64,000 nt of DNA from Campylobacteraceae bacterium (GTDB lineage: Bacteria; Campylobacterota; Campylobacteria; Campylobacterales; Sulfurovaceae): contig JAMOOP010000130.1 of NCBI GenBank assembly GCA_027065385.1, positions 1-64,000 on the forward strand, read 5' to 3'. Shown one piece after another: positions 36,374-46,476 of this stretch (position 1 is the first letter of the stretch; every line of letters starts with the position of its first letter). The notes under the pieces are model-generated. The model saw only the letters and a list, made by a program, of their open reading frames with translations. It was not told where the DNA came from and ran no database searches. A program made the position numbers and the translations under genes.

Positions 36374-36405
36374 GCCGTCCACACAAACAAATGTGTAACA
36401 TCTCT

Positions 36406-36480
36406 TGGGGTATGGCCAAGCGGTAAGGCAACGGTTTTTGGTACCGTTATTCGGGGGTTCGAATCCCTCTACCCCATCCA
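36406..36480 (+). tRNA. tRNA-Gln (anticodon TTG), copy 1
   Basis: A 75-nt cloverleaf including encoded CCA. The acceptor TGGGGTA pairs with TACCCCA; the anticodon stem ACGGT/ACCGT carries loop TTTTGGT with anticodon TTG. It is first in the cluster and the mature sequence is identical to copy 2. Confidence 0.96.
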
Positions 36481-36488
36481 TTAAATGT

Positions 36489-36565
<77 letters not shown>

Positions 36566-36583
36566 ATTTTTAAAACAGAATGT

Positions 36584-36660
<77 letters not shown>

Positions 36661-36687
36661 AATTTATTTATATGTTAAGTTTACGAT

Positions 36688-36762
36688 TGGGGTATGGCCA
36701 AGCGGTAAGGCAACGGTTTTTGGTACCGTTATTCGGGGGTTCGAATCCCTCTACCCCATCCA
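36688..36762 (+). tRNA. tRNA-Gln (anticodon TTG), copy 2
   Basis: 75 nt, identical to the first Gln tRNA. With the following fMet it repeats the Gln-fMet unit, which points to a segmental duplication. Confidence 0.96.
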
Positions 36763-36770
36763 TTAAATAT

Positions 36771-36847
<77 letters not shown>

Positions 36848-36861
36848 AATTAAATAGCCAT

Positions 36862-36938
<77 letters not shown>

Positions 36939-36948
36939 CCTCATATTT

Positions 36949-38037
36949 TTATTTTAAATTACTTAAATTTATCTCATTAAATAATATTATTTTTTTACCA
37001 TTATGGTCACGCATAAAAGTTTGAGCATCTTGTTTATTTTTAAAAGGGATTAACTCTTCACCCATAGGACCTGTTATATCTGAACCAATTACAAAAAATG
37101 CACTCTTTGCATCTATAGTCTCTTGGCTATAGTAGTCTCTTACTAATATATTAGATATATTCTCTTTTGTTAATGTTTCAAATTTACCATACTTAGTTCT
37201 ATTAAAATAGAATTTCATCATATCTTTTACACCATCAAAAGATAACTTATTTCCATCTTTATATACTATTTGTGTAATCCATTTTGGATACTTATATACA
37301 AACATTCCACAAACAGGACATTTATCATCTTTTGTTACACTAATTTCAATAGAGTTTTTACTCTTTTTATCTCTTTTTATATCCCAAAGATATAGAGCTA
37401 CTGCTTGAAGTTGTTTTTCATTTATACCTTTACAGATATTATTATCTTTGATATAAGCTTTTAATTCATTAATAGCTTTAAAACTATTTAAATCTATATT
37501 GCCTTGACACTTTTTAGTAAAGATTTTTTTACCCATAGGATACATCATTTTTTGCTTTTTTATGCCAACCATTGCACTATCTCTATCTAATGATGCTTTT
37601 GCATCTTTTATTACTCTATTAAAATTAGCTATCTCTCCACCATGTTTTTTTATAAACTTCTCTGCTTCCTCTGAACGGCTAAATGCTAGTTTGCTAACTT
37701 TACTCATAGTTCCCTTAACATCTGAACCAATTACAAAAACTGCACTTTTAGCTAAAATTGGCTGTTGAGTATTAATATCAATAACTTTTACACTATCTAA
37801 GTCTATATTGCTATTTCTCATATCTGCTACTAAACATCTAACCGAACAGTACTGTTTATTTCCTGCTATATATGATGTTTTATAGAACATTTTTAAATTC
37901 ATTCCACAAATACCACACCACATCTTTTTATCACCCTCTTGGACAAGAGTCGGTTTAACTGTTGCCATTTTACTAAATGGCTCTGCATTTACTGTTACAA
38001 ATAACAATACTATTAACAATGCTATTTTTTTTAACAT
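36949..38037 (-). CDS. Periplasmic protein with two NosL domains
   Basis: A 362-residue protein with signal peptide (1-18). Two NosL-type copper-binding units are present: the first has WCGICGM (Cys41, Cys44, Met46) and a downstream YCSVRC, the second has CPVCGM at about residue 240. Each continues into a SAxFVIGSD and an NFNR/LFNE-type end. Between them is a 90-residue helical stretch with MYPMGKKIFTKKC and NEKQLQAVALYLWD, reminiscent of a c-type cytochrome fold without CxxCH. NosL normally delivers copper to nitrous oxide reductase; no nos genes lie here. The fusion may serve another copper or heme protein. Confidence 0.8.
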   Translation of the reverse strand: MLKKIALLIVLLFVTVNAEPFSKMATVKPTLVQEGDKKMWCGICGMNLKMFYKTSYIAGNKQYCSVRCLVADMRNSNIDLDSVKVIDINTQQPILAKSAVFVIGSDVKGTMSKVSKLAFSRSEEAEKFIKKHGGEIANFNRVIKDAKASLDRDSAMVGIKKQKMMYPMGKKIFTKKCQGNIDLNSFKAINELKAYIKDNNICKGINEKQLQAVALYLWDIKRDKKSKNSIEISVTKDDKCPVCGMFVYKYPKWITQIVYKDGNKLSFDGVKDMMKFYFNRTKYGKFETLTKENISNILVRDYYSQETIDAKSAFFVIGSDITGPMGEELIPFKNKQDAQTFMRDHNGKKIILFNEINLSNLK

Positions 38038-38174
38038 TACTTTTCCTTATTTTATAGATTGGCTTATATTATAACTATCAATTGTTAAATTAGTGTTAAA
38101 TATTACTCTATTCGTAACTCTAGGGAACTTTGCGATATAATCGCAAAAAATTTTTAAGATAGATAGGAAATATT

Positions 38175-39941
38175 GTGAGAACACACTATTGTGCAGATAT
38201 AAATGAGACACTTATTGGTCAAGAGGTAACGGTTGCTGGTTGGGTATCTAGCAGAAGAGACCATGGTGGTTTAATTTTTATAGATTTAAGAGATAAAGAT
38301 GAGGTAGTACAACTTGTTTGTGACCCAGCGGACAATATTGAAGCTCATAAGAGGGCTGAAAGTGTTAGAGACCAATTTGTACTAATTGCTACAGGAAAAG
38401 TAAGAGCTAGAGGTGAAGGGTTAGAGAACCCAAAACTTAAAACTGGTAGAGTTGAAATTGTAGTAGATAATTTAGTAATAGAGAATAAATCTCTACCTAT
38501 GCCATTTGATTTGGGTGATGAGAAAGTTAATGAAGAGATTAAACTAAAACATAGATATTTAGAGCTTAGAACACAAAAATCTTATGATATTTTTAAACTC
38601 CGTTCAAAAGCTACTATTGCTACTAGAAACACACTAGATGAGTTAGGATTTTTAGAGGTAGAGACTCCTATTATTACAAAATCAACTCCAGAGGGAGCAA
38701 GAGATTATTTAGTGCCATCTCGTGTTCATGGTGGTGAGTTTTACGCACTTCCTCAATCTCCACAACTCTTTAAACAGCTTTTAATGGTTGGTGGATTTGA
38801 TAGATATTTTCAGATAGCAAAATGTTTTAGAGATGAGGATTTAAGAGCAGATAGACAACCAGAGTTTACTCAAATAGATATAGAGATGAGTTTTTGTGAC
38901 CAAGAAGATGTTATTGATGTAGCAGAGAAACTTATGTACTCAATCTTTACTAAGTGTGGGTTTGATATTCCTAAAACATTTAAGAGAATGCCATATAGTG
39001 AAGCTATGGAGAAGTACGGTTCAGATAAACCAGATATGCGTTATGATTTGGCTATGGTTGATGTTATTGATATTTTTGCTAGATGTGATAATGAGATATT
39101 CTCTAATATTGCGAAAGACAGCAAGAAAAATAGAATTAAAGCACTAAAAGTTCCAAATGGAGATAATATCTTCTCTAAAAGAGAGATGAAAAGATTTGAG
39201 CAGTATGTTAGAAAATTTGGAGCATCTGGACTTGGATATTTCCAAATGAAAGAAGATGGATTAAAAGGACCTCTTACTAAATTCTTTACATCTGAAGATA
39301 TAGAAGCAATTATTGAAAGATGTGATTTAAAAGTTGGAGATGCTGTATTCTTTGGTGCAGGAGATAAAAAGTTAGTATTAGATTATATGGGAAGATTTAG
39401 AATTCACTTAGCTGAACTTATGGGAATAATTCCAGAAGATAAGTTTGAGTTTTTATGGGTTATGGATTTTCCTATGTTTGAAGAAGAAGATGGAAGAGTT
39501 AAAGCACTACACCACCCATTTACAATGCCAAAAATTGATAAGAATGGAAAAATCTCATTTGATGATATAGAAGATATAGAGTCTATAGCCTATGATTTAG
39601 TATTAAATGGTACAGAGTTAGGTGGTGGTTCAATCCGTATTCATAAAGAGGATATTCAATCAGAGGTATTTAAACTTTTAGGAATTTCAGATGAAGAGGC
39701 AGAGGCTAAATTTGGTTTCTTACTAAATGCACTTAAATTTGGCGCACCTCCACATGGTGGTATTGCATTTGGTCTTGATAGACTTGTTATGTTAATGACA
39801 GGTGCTAGTAGTATTAGAGAGGTTATTGCATTCCCTAAAACTCAAAAAGCACAGTGTCTATTAACAGATGCACCAAGTGAAGTTGATAGTGAACAGTTAA
39901 GTGAACTTAGTATTAGAGTAAGAAAACAGTTAGTAAAATAG
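38175..39941 (+). CDS. aspS: Aspartyl-tRNA synthetase
   Basis: A 588-residue class IIb synthetase: OB-fold anticodon domain ([23 protein letters not shown]), motif 2 ([18 protein letters not shown]), bacterial GAD insert and motif 3 ([13 protein letters not shown]). The start is GTG, 6 nt after AGATAGGAAA. Bacteria with a separate AsnRS-free pathway use a non-discriminating AspRS; discrimination cannot be read from these residues with certainty. adk follows by 10 nt. Confidence 0.96.
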   Translation: MRTHYCADINETLIGQEVTVAGWVSSRRDHGGLIFIDLRDKDEVVQLVCDPADNIEAHKRAESVRDQFVLIATGKVRARGEGLENPKLKTGRVEIVVDNLVIENKSLPMPFDLGDEKVNEEIKLKHRYLELRTQKSYDIFKLRSKATIATRNTLDELGFLEVETPIITKSTPEGARDYLVPSRVHGGEFYALPQSPQLFKQLLMVGGFDRYFQIAKCFRDEDLRADRQPEFTQIDIEMSFCDQEDVIDVAEKLMYSIFTKCGFDIPKTFKRMPYSEAMEKYGSDKPDMRYDLAMVDVIDIFARCDNEIFSNIAKDSKKNRIKALKVPNGDNIFSKREMKRFEQYVRKFGASGLGYFQMKEDGLKGPLTKFFTSEDIEAIIERCDLKVGDAVFFGAGDKKLVLDYMGRFRIHLAELMGIIPEDKFEFLWVMDFPMFEEEDGRVKALHHPFTMPKIDKNGKISFDDIEDIESIAYDLVLNGTELGGGSIRIHKEDIQSEVFKLLGISDEEAEAKFGFLLNALKFGAPPHGGIAFGLDRLVMLMTGASSIREVIAFPKTQKAQCLLTDAPSEVDSEQLSELSIRVRKQLVK

Positions 39942-39951
39942 AGGAGAAGAG

Positions 39952-40548
39952 ATGTCAAAAAAACTATTTTTAATAATCGGCGCACCAGGAAGTGGAAAAA
40001 CAACAGATGCTAGTTTAATAGCAAAAAAACATAGTGATAGTATAGTACACTACTCAACAGGTGATATGTTAAGAGAGGAAGTATCAAGTGGAAGTGAATT
40101 AGGGGCTACGATTGAGAGTTATATATCAAGAGGGGCTTTAGTTCCTTTAAATATTATTATAGATACTATAATTTCAGCTATTAACCAAGCACCAGTACCA
40201 AATGTTCTAATTGATGGGTATCCTAGAAGTGTAGAGCAGATGAAAGCTTTAGATGAGATTTTGGCTGATAATAGTGATATAGAGCTAGTTTCAGTTATTG
40301 AAGTTAGAGTTAGTGAACAGGTAGCAAAAGAGAGAATATTAGGTCGTGCAGCTGAAGCTAAAGAGGGAGAGCAGAGAAGTGATGATAGTGTAGAGGTATT
40401 CTATGATAGAATGAAAATCTATACCGACCCATTGGCTGAAATTCAAGAGTTTTATACTAATAAAAGTTTATTACATGTAATTAATGGTGAAAGAACACTT
40501 GATGTTATTGTTGAGGATATGGATAACTTTATTCAGAGTAAAATTTAA
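39952..40548 (+). CDS. adk: Adenylate kinase
   Basis: A 198-residue nucleoside monophosphate kinase. The P-loop is GAPGSGKTT (10-18), followed by HYSTGDMLREE, the YPRS block (DGYPRSVEQM) and a short LID (RAAEAKEGEQRSDD) rather than the long zinc LID. It recycles AMP and is co-transcribed with aspS. The start follows AGGAGAAGAG. Confidence 0.93.
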   Translation: MSKKLFLIIGAPGSGKTTDASLIAKKHSDSIVHYSTGDMLREEVSSGSELGATIESYISRGALVPLNIIIDTIISAINQAPVPNVLIDGYPRSVEQMKALDEILADNSDIELVSVIEVRVSEQVAKERILGRAAEAKEGEQRSDDSVEVFYDRMKIYTDPLAEIQEFYTNKSLLHVINGERTLDVIVEDMDNFIQSKI

Positions 40549-40560
40549 TAATTTCCACTT

Positions 40561-40582
40561 CCCCTTATAATATAATAAGGGG
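40561..40582 (+). terminator. Hairpin after adk
   Basis: CCCCTTAT (40561-40568) pairs with ATAAGGGG (40575-40582) around a 6-nt loop. It follows the adk stop by 12 nt. There is no T-run, so it may be a weak or factor-dependent terminator. Confidence 0.45.
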
Positions 40583-40706
40583 CTACTAAAATAGCAAAAT
40601 AAATCCACTTTTTCCCAAATATAAATCAGACTTATACTATAAATAATATATAATTTCGTCACTATTTAAATTGATAAAAATTTAAATATAAAAAAAGGTA
40701 AATAAT

Positions 40707-40964
40707 ATGCTTAATTTCTTAATTTTACTAATTCTGTTTGCAATATTTCTATCATTTATAAGGTTTATAAAAGGACCTCATTTAACAGATAGAGTTGTTG
40801 CTTTTGACACTATGGGGATAATTGCTGTATCTCTTTTAGTTTTGCTCTCTGTTACAGTTAAAGATAGTATATATCTTGATGTAGCTTTTGTATTTGCAGT
40901 TATTGGATTTATTGGTACAATAATTTTTGCACGATTTAATGTGGCAAAGGATAGTGATGCTTAA
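40707..40964 (+). CDS. mrpF: MrpF-like subunit (Mbs/Mbh subunit B)
   Basis: An 85-residue protein with three helices: LLILFAIFLSFIRFIKGPHLTDRVVAFD is the signature of MrpF/MnhF subunits of the Na+/H+ antiporter module. It opens the long operon that continues to 57527. The start follows AAAAAAAGG. A TATAAT at 40649-40654 is a likely promoter element. It overlaps the next gene by 8 nt. Confidence 0.9.
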   Translation: MLNFLILLILFAIFLSFIRFIKGPHLTDRVVAFDTMGIIAVSLLVLLSVTVKDSIYLDVAFVFAVIGFIGTIIFARFNVAKDSDA

Positions 40965-41271
40965 TGTTATTGGATTGATTTTAATAACTCCTGGTGCTAC
41001 TCTTTTAGTTATTAGTGCTATTGGGCTTTTACGAATGCCTGATACTATTACTAGAATGCACGCAGGAACAAAAGCCTCAACGCTCGGTAGTCTGCTTGTT
41101 ATTATGGGAGTTGCATTTTTAGAGCCTACTTTATGGTTTAAACTTCTCTTTTTAGCTCTTTTTATCTTAATTACTAACCCTCTCTCATCTTCAATTTTAG
41201 CTAGAAGTACTTACCTTAAACACGGTTTTTTTAATATGAGTGGAATGGACGATTTAAAGGATAATAGATGA
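40957..41271 (+). CDS. mrpG: MrpG-like subunit (Mbs/Mbh subunit C)
   Basis: About 104 residues from ATG 40957, chosen over a TTG 30 nt upstream because the ATG overlaps the end of mrpF tightly. MrpG pattern: LVISAIGLLRMPDTITRMHAGTKASTLG, then NPLSSSILARSTY. It has three helices. It is part of the ion-translocating module. Confidence 0.9.
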   Translation: MLNVIGLILITPGATLLVISAIGLLRMPDTITRMHAGTKASTLGSLLVIMGVAFLEPTLWFKLLFLALFILITNPLSSSILARSTYLKHGFFNMSGMDDLKDNR

Positions 41272-41516
41272 TTGGATTAATAGTATTAGCTATATTTATA
41301 ACACTTATAATCTTAGCTGTATTGATTATAGAAAATGATGATTTACCCCATAGTGTTATTCTATTTATGGGATTTGGATTAGGGAGTGTAATACTCTATT
41401 TCATATTTTCAGCACCTGATGTAGCATTGACAGAGGCTGTAATTGGAACTGGTATTAGTGGAGTGGTATTTTTAGTAACTCTTTTACAGATAAGAAGTAA
41501 GGAGATAAAGAGATGA
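41268..41516 (+). CDS. DUF4040 subunit (MbhD/MrpA C-terminal-like)
   Basis: An 82-residue, three-helix protein: FGLGSVILYFIFSAPDVALTEAVIG with the acidic PDVALTE motif. This is the DUF4040/MbhD unit that in bacterial MrpA is part of the long antiporter chain and in archaeal Mbh/Mbs is separate, as here. Overlaps its neighbours by 4 nt on each side. Confidence 0.85.
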   Translation: MIGLIVLAIFITLIILAVLIIENDDLPHSVILFMGFGLGSVILYFIFSAPDVALTEAVIGTGISGVVFLVTLLQIRSKEIKR

Positions 41517-42220
41517 ATTTAAAAAAAGAGATTAGAGTCTCTACCCTTTTTATATCGCTTATAGTATCTATTATGACTATTTTACTACTTCCAATATTTT
41601 TAGATTTTAATCTTGCTTCAAACTCTTTAGGAGATAGCTTACTTAATATAAATGAGATAGAGACCAATAGTGCAAATGGTGTAACCTCTGTTGTTACATA
41701 CTTTAGGGGTTTTGATACCTTAGGAGAGGTTACTATTCTATTTTTATCTATCTTTGGTATTGGTTTAGGATTAGATGGGTATAGAGATAAATTAAATATC
41801 TTTGCTTATGAGAATAGACTACTTAAAAGTAGTGTTGATATTCTATTTCCTCTTATTATTCTATTTGGATTTTATATTATAATTCATGGACATCTAAGCC
41901 CTGGTGGTGGATTTCAAGGTGGTGTTATAATTGCGAGTGCATTTTTATTAATGTTTTTAGCTAAAGGAGATGAGTTTTCTCTAAATCATAAAATTATATC
42001 TATTACAGAAGCACTAAGTGGAGCAGGATTTATACTAATTGGTATATTGGGCGTTCTTTTAGTAGATAGGTTTTTAGGGAACTTTTTACCACTTGGTACT
42101 ATAAAAGAGCTTTTTAGTGGTGGAGTTATACCACTTATATATATATTTGTAGGGATTAAGGTCTCTGCTGAAATTACTGCTTTAGTTGAGTATTTTATAA
42201 GGATTAAAGATGTTAGATAG
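41513..42220 (+). CDS. Fused MbhE and MrpB-like subunit
   Basis: 235 residues. The first part (1-85) has the MbhE pattern FRGFDTLGEVTILFLSIFGI. The second (105-235) is an MrpB/MnhB domain (IIIHGHLSPGGGFQGGVIIASAFLL). In Pyrococcus mbh these are separate subunits (E and F), so this is a fusion or a MrpA-tail/MrpB join. Overlaps the next gene by 11 nt. Confidence 0.85.
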   Translation: MNLKKEIRVSTLFISLIVSIMTILLLPIFLDFNLASNSLGDSLLNINEIETNSANGVTSVVTYFRGFDTLGEVTILFLSIFGIGLGLDGYRDKLNIFAYENRLLKSSVDILFPLIILFGFYIIIHGHLSPGGGFQGGVIIASAFLLMFLAKGDEFSLNHKIISITEALSGAGFILIGILGVLLVDRFLGNFLPLGTIKELFSGGVIPLIYIFVGIKVSAEITALVEYFIRIKDVR

Positions 42221-42596
42221 TTTTAATCAGACACAATTTTTACATAGTGTAATTACTATCGGGTCACTATTAATTTTTGCTATAGGGTTAGTTGGAGTTT
42301 TAATTAAAAAGAACCTATTTAAGATTTTTCTCTCATTTGCTATTATTGAGAGTAGTCTATTTATCTATTTTATTGGAATGCACTTTGAGGTAGAAAAGGT
42401 AGCTCCAATGTTAACAGACAAGGTTACAAAGTTCTCTACTAATATGACAGACCCTGTTCCACAAGCTATGATTTTAACTACTATTGTTATTGGTATTGCT
42501 GTTTTGGCTTTAGCACTATCTTTTATTATTAACTATTTTAAACTAACTAATAATATGAGAGTTGATGATATGAATGAGTTAGGAGATGAGAAGTGA
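42210..42596 (+). CDS. mrpC: MrpC/NuoK-like subunit (Mbs/Mbh subunit G)
   Basis: A 128-residue three-helix protein with NuoK/MrpC pattern: GLVGVLIKKNLFKIFLSFAIIESSLFIYF, then DPVPQAMILTTIVIGIAVLALALSF, which holds the MrpC-type PxPQALxLTxIVI motif. It forms part of the proton/sodium path. Overlaps the next gene by 4 nt. Confidence 0.9.
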   Translation: MLDSFNQTQFLHSVITIGSLLIFAIGLVGVLIKKNLFKIFLSFAIIESSLFIYFIGMHFEVEKVAPMLTDKVTKFSTNMTDPVPQAMILTTIVIGIAVLALALSFIINYFKLTNNMRVDDMNELGDEK

Positions 42597-43984
42597 GCCT
42601 TTTATATTTTGTAATCTTACCACTTTTAGCATCTTTTTTAACTCCATTTTTTAGAAATTATCTAAGATATATCTCTTTGGCAGTTAATCTTATGCTATTA
42701 GCTCTATCATTTAGCTTTTTAGGCTCTCTTCCTATAAGAGAGTCTATCTCTTTTGACTCTCCTCTTAGTATAGCATTTGTATTGGATAGTGCTTCACTAT
42801 TTTTTATAGTTCTATTTCTATCTATAATGACACTATTTTCAATATATGCTATTAGAGATAAGAGTAGAAAAGATATATTTATCTTAACCAATATGCTACT
42901 AGCTAGTGTATCGGGACTTGTATTAAGTGGAGATATTTTCAATATATATATCTTTTTTGAAATAGCATCAATTTCAGCCTATATTTTAACCTCTCTACAA
43001 AAAGATAAAGAGGCGTATAGTGGTGCTATTAGATATATGATAATGGGTGCAGTAGCCTCTATATTTTTATTAATTGGAATAATGACAATATATCTAAATT
43101 TAGGAACTTTAAATCTAGTAACTATTGGTGAGAAGTTTTCAACTATAGATAATCAGATTAAATCTCTTACTCTTATATCACTATTTATAGGATTTGGAAT
43201 AAAAGCGGAGATTTTCCCTTTAAACTTTTGGGTAGTTGACATCTATCAAGCATCTACTAATAGAGTAAATGCCCTATTTAGTTCTGTTTTATCAAAAGCT
43301 TATATATTTCTATTTTTTCATATTGCCTATATTTTAGGAGTAAATATTAAGATACTTAGTTTTTTAGCAATTTTAGGTATTATCTCTTTTGGTGTCTCTG
43401 AAATATCTGCTTTAAGTAGTAAAAATTTAAAAAGAGTTTTTGCCTACTCAACTTTAGGGCAAATTGGGGTCTTATTTATTGCTCTATCTAGTAGTAGTAT
43501 AGTAGCTACAACAGGGGCTATATTTTTGATTGCACTTCATGCCATAACTAAACTAATGCTATTTTTATCTTTAGATATTTTAGAAGATAGATTTAGTAGT
43601 GTTAATATAGATATATTTAAAAAGTTTAATTCACTCTTTTTAATCTCTATTTTTGCTATTGGATTTTTATCTCTTTTAGGAGTTCCTCCATTTGGTGGAT
43701 TTATAGCTAAACTTACAATACTAGAGGGTTTAATAACTAAAAGTGAATATATTTTAGTTGGAGCTATTTTGGTTATCTCTTTAATCGAAGCTGTTTACCT
43801 ATTTAAACTTTTAGGTATGAGTCGAGAAGCAGGAGAGAAGAGTAGTTTAGATATACCTATTTTAAAAAGAGGAGTTTTATCTATTATGGCTCTATCTATT
43901 ATATATCTTGGAATTTTTCCTGAACTATTTTTACAAATATGTAAAAGTGTAGCTTTAGCTCTTGTAGGAGTAGATAATGTTTAG
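42593..43984 (+). CDS. mrpD: MrpD/NuoN-like antiporter subunit 1
   Basis: A 463-residue, about 14-helix proton-conducting antiporter-like subunit: GDIFNIYIFFEIASISAYIL (key Glu in helix 5), FGIKAEIFPLNFW (Lys in helix 7), STLGQIG and PPFGGFIAK. The start is GTG. In archaeal Mbs/Mbx two such subunits occur, as in this operon; Mbh has one. Confidence 0.9.
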   Translation: MSLLYFVILPLLASFLTPFFRNYLRYISLAVNLMLLALSFSFLGSLPIRESISFDSPLSIAFVLDSASLFFIVLFLSIMTLFSIYAIRDKSRKDIFILTNMLLASVSGLVLSGDIFNIYIFFEIASISAYILTSLQKDKEAYSGAIRYMIMGAVASIFLLIGIMTIYLNLGTLNLVTIGEKFSTIDNQIKSLTLISLFIGFGIKAEIFPLNFWVVDIYQASTNRVNALFSSVLSKAYIFLFFHIAYILGVNIKILSFLAILGIISFGVSEISALSSKNLKRVFAYSTLGQIGVLFIALSSSSIVATTGAIFLIALHAITKLMLFLSLDILEDRFSSVNIDIFKKFNSLFLISIFAIGFLSLLGVPPFGGFIAKLTILEGLITKSEYILVGAILVISLIEAVYLFKLLGMSREAGEKSSLDIPILKRGVLSIMALSIIYLGIFPELFLQICKSVALALVGVDNV

Positions 43985-45590
43985 TTTTGAAATTACACCT
44001 TTAGGTAACCTATTTCTTGCACTTAATTTAGCTGTATTTGGCTCTTTAATCTTTATGAAAAGAGAAAACTTAGCCTTAATGTTACTTCTATTTCTCTCTT
44101 TGAGTACTATATTTTATGCCAATAATTTAATTACACTATTTATTGGTTGGGAGGTAATGAGCTGGAGTAGCTACTTTATAATAGTAAAAGATGTTAAATT
44201 AAAAACAGCACAAAAGTATATTATATTTAATCTAGGTGCAGGTTTTGCACTTTTGGGGGCTATAGTTTTAATATATAATTTTAGTGGAACTTTTATCTAT
44301 AGTGATATAATTTTTAATAAAGTTCCAATACCATTTAGAACACCTATATATATTTTACTCTTTATTACTATATTTGTAAAATCTGGTATTATCCCTTTTC
44401 ACTATTGGGTAATTGATACCTATAAAGAGGCAGAAGATATATTTAGTGCTATCTTAAGTGCTATTATCTCAAAAGCTGGTATTTTTCTATTTATTACCCT
44501 ATTTATAAAAATAATAGGATATAAATATATAGAGACAAATCTATTAGATATTGTAGCGTGGCTTGGTGTAATCACCTCTATAGTTGCCACATTTAAAGCA
44601 ATATCTCAAAATAGCCTAAAGAGACTTTTAGCATACTCATCTATTGCACAAGTTGGATATATTGTAACAGTATTAACTATCTTAAATAGTAGTGGATTAG
44701 AGGCTGGATTATATCATACCGTTATTCACACATTTGTAAAACTACTTCTATTTGTAAATATAGCATCAATTATCTATATTACTAAAAAAGATAAATTTAG
44801 TGAGTTGGGAGGATTAATATATAGTTATCCTACCCTATTTATTATGCTTCTAATTGGAATAATAGGATTGGCTGGAATGCCACCACTTGGAGGATTTAGT
44901 AGTAAGTTTCTTATATATACAACTTTACTAGAAGAGAAAAAAGCTCTACTTTTAGTAGCCATTATGTTTAGTTCAGCTTCTGCTTTTCTATACTGCTATA
45001 AACTAATATATGGTATCTATCTTGGTCACTCAAAAACCGATAAAAAAGAGCATAGAAAACTATCAACTCTATATTATATACCTCAATATATAGCCTCTTT
45101 AATCTTAATAGTTTTAGGCTTTTTACCATCTTTAGCTATAGAGATATTTAATCCAATATTAATCTCTTTAGGATTTAAACCAACTAACTTCTCAACTCTA
45201 TTTGAACTAAACTCAAACTTTGCATCATTTAATGGTGGGGCTATTATGGCAATATTTATTGCTATATTTGTAGTAATTTTACTTATTGTAACCTCTATAA
45301 AAAATAGAACTGTGAAAACGAGAGATAAGTTAGATATAAGCTACTGTGGAGAAGTACCAAATCCAAACAGTAATCTACACTACGGTTATGGAGTTGGAGA
45401 GGAGTTAAGACGAGTTAGCTTTATTGGATTTATACTAAAAAATAGTGTATCTCCATACTGGGAAAGAGTATTAGTAGTTGTTAAAGAGAGTTCTATCTTT
45501 TTAAAGAGACTATATAGCTTAACTATTCAAAATGTAGGAGTAGTTACTATAATACTCTTTAGCATACTACTTTATATAGGAGTTGAATAA
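43977..45590 (+). CDS. MrpD/NuoL-like antiporter subunit 2
   Basis: A 537-residue second antiporter-like subunit: FIGWEVMSWSSYFI (Glu), FVKSGIIPFHYWVIDTY (Lys, His) and MPPLGGFSSKFL. A longer C-terminus (about 440-537) ends in a helix after a cytoplasmic loop with DISYCGEVPNPNSNLHYGYG, typical of the MbhH'/HyfB-like proteins. It starts 8 nt before the end of the previous gene. Confidence 0.88.
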   Translation: MFSFEITPLGNLFLALNLAVFGSLIFMKRENLALMLLLFLSLSTIFYANNLITLFIGWEVMSWSSYFIIVKDVKLKTAQKYIIFNLGAGFALLGAIVLIYNFSGTFIYSDIIFNKVPIPFRTPIYILLFITIFVKSGIIPFHYWVIDTYKEAEDIFSAILSAIISKAGIFLFITLFIKIIGYKYIETNLLDIVAWLGVITSIVATFKAISQNSLKRLLAYSSIAQVGYIVTVLTILNSSGLEAGLYHTVIHTFVKLLLFVNIASIIYITKKDKFSELGGLIYSYPTLFIMLLIGIIGLAGMPPLGGFSSKFLIYTTLLEEKKALLLVAIMFSSASAFLYCYKLIYGIYLGHSKTDKKEHRKLSTLYYIPQYIASLILIVLGFLPSLAIEIFNPILISLGFKPTNFSTLFELNSNFASFNGGAIMAIFIAIFVVILLIVTSIKNRTVKTRDKLDISYCGEVPNPNSNLHYGYGVGEELRRVSFIGFILKNSVSPYWERVLVVVKESSIFLKRLYSLTIQNVGVVTIILFSILLYIGVE

Positions 45591-46468
45591 TGTTTTTAGA
45601 TGTAATATATATGCTAATCTTAGCATACTTTTTTGGTTTTTTATACTACGGACTATATAGAAATATATCTGCTAGAGTTCATGGAAGATTTGGACCATCT
45701 ATAGCTCAATCTTTTTACGATAGTATTAAATTATTTCTAAAAGATACAACCATAAATTTTGGTTGGGCATTTTATGGTGGAATAGTTATTATGGCAACAG
45801 GTGCAGTAACTACTGTTTTATTTATTCCATACCTAAATAACTCTAACTCTCTAACAGGATTTAGCTCTTATGGAAATTTAATAGTAGTTTTATATCTTAT
45901 GGTTTTAGGACCTTTGGGAAATGCTATTGGGATTGGAAGTAATGGAAACCCATTTGGAGCTATGGGAATAACTAGAGGTTTGACTAGACTTATAGGTTTA
46001 GAGTTACCTTTTTATATAGCATCTATTGGCATTATGATAGCCTCTCAAAGTGCAGATATTACAACTATTATGCATAATCAATCACAAACTTGGAATGTTT
46101 TTTCACACCCACTACTATTTATTGGAGCTTTTATCTCATTTTTAGGATTTATGGGAAAATCTCCATTTGATGTAGTAGGTGCGCCACAAGAGGTATATAG
46201 TGGACCAGCCACTGAATTTAGTGGTAAATTTTTTGCTCTTGCCTTGTCTCAAAGTGCTATATTCTCATTTGCTAAACTTCTTTTAATGGTTGATTTATTT
46301 TTAGGTGGAGCATCTAATCTATTAGAGTTAGTTATTAAGACATTTATTCTATTTATTATGGCTGTTTTTGTAGGGAGCGTTTATGCTAGATTTACTACTA
46401 TTCAAAGTGTTGAATTTTTAATTCGCATACCGACTATTATTGCTTTAGTTGGACTATTTTTTATATAG
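45590..46468 (+). CDS. NuoH-like subunit (Mbs/Mbh subunit M)
   Basis: A 292-residue, eight-helix protein of the NuoH/HyfC family that joins the membrane arm to the peripheral arm. GRFGPSIAQSFYDSIKLFLKD resembles the conserved N-terminal quinone-site loop, and KSPFDVVGAPQEV matches the ExEALVE-type loop of the family. The start overlaps the previous stop by one base. A foreign gene pair separates it from its usual neighbour, the NuoB-like subunit. Confidence 0.88.
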   Translation: MFLDVIYMLILAYFFGFLYYGLYRNISARVHGRFGPSIAQSFYDSIKLFLKDTTINFGWAFYGGIVIMATGAVTTVLFIPYLNNSNSLTGFSSYGNLIVVLYLMVLGPLGNAIGIGSNGNPFGAMGITRGLTRLIGLELPFYIASIGIMIASQSADITTIMHNQSQTWNVFSHPLLFIGAFISFLGFMGKSPFDVVGAPQEVYSGPATEFSGKFFALALSQSAIFSFAKLLLMVDLFLGGASNLLELVIKTFILFIMAVFVGSVYARFTTIQSVEFLIRIPTIIALVGLFFI

Positions 46469-46476
46469 GAAAAGTT

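Noticed and set aside
36286..36405. FMN riboswitch upstream of ribBA or the tRNAs
   Set aside because: None of the conserved FMN-element blocks is seen; the 5' side of ribBA is a short AT-rich stretch with a tRNA promoter.
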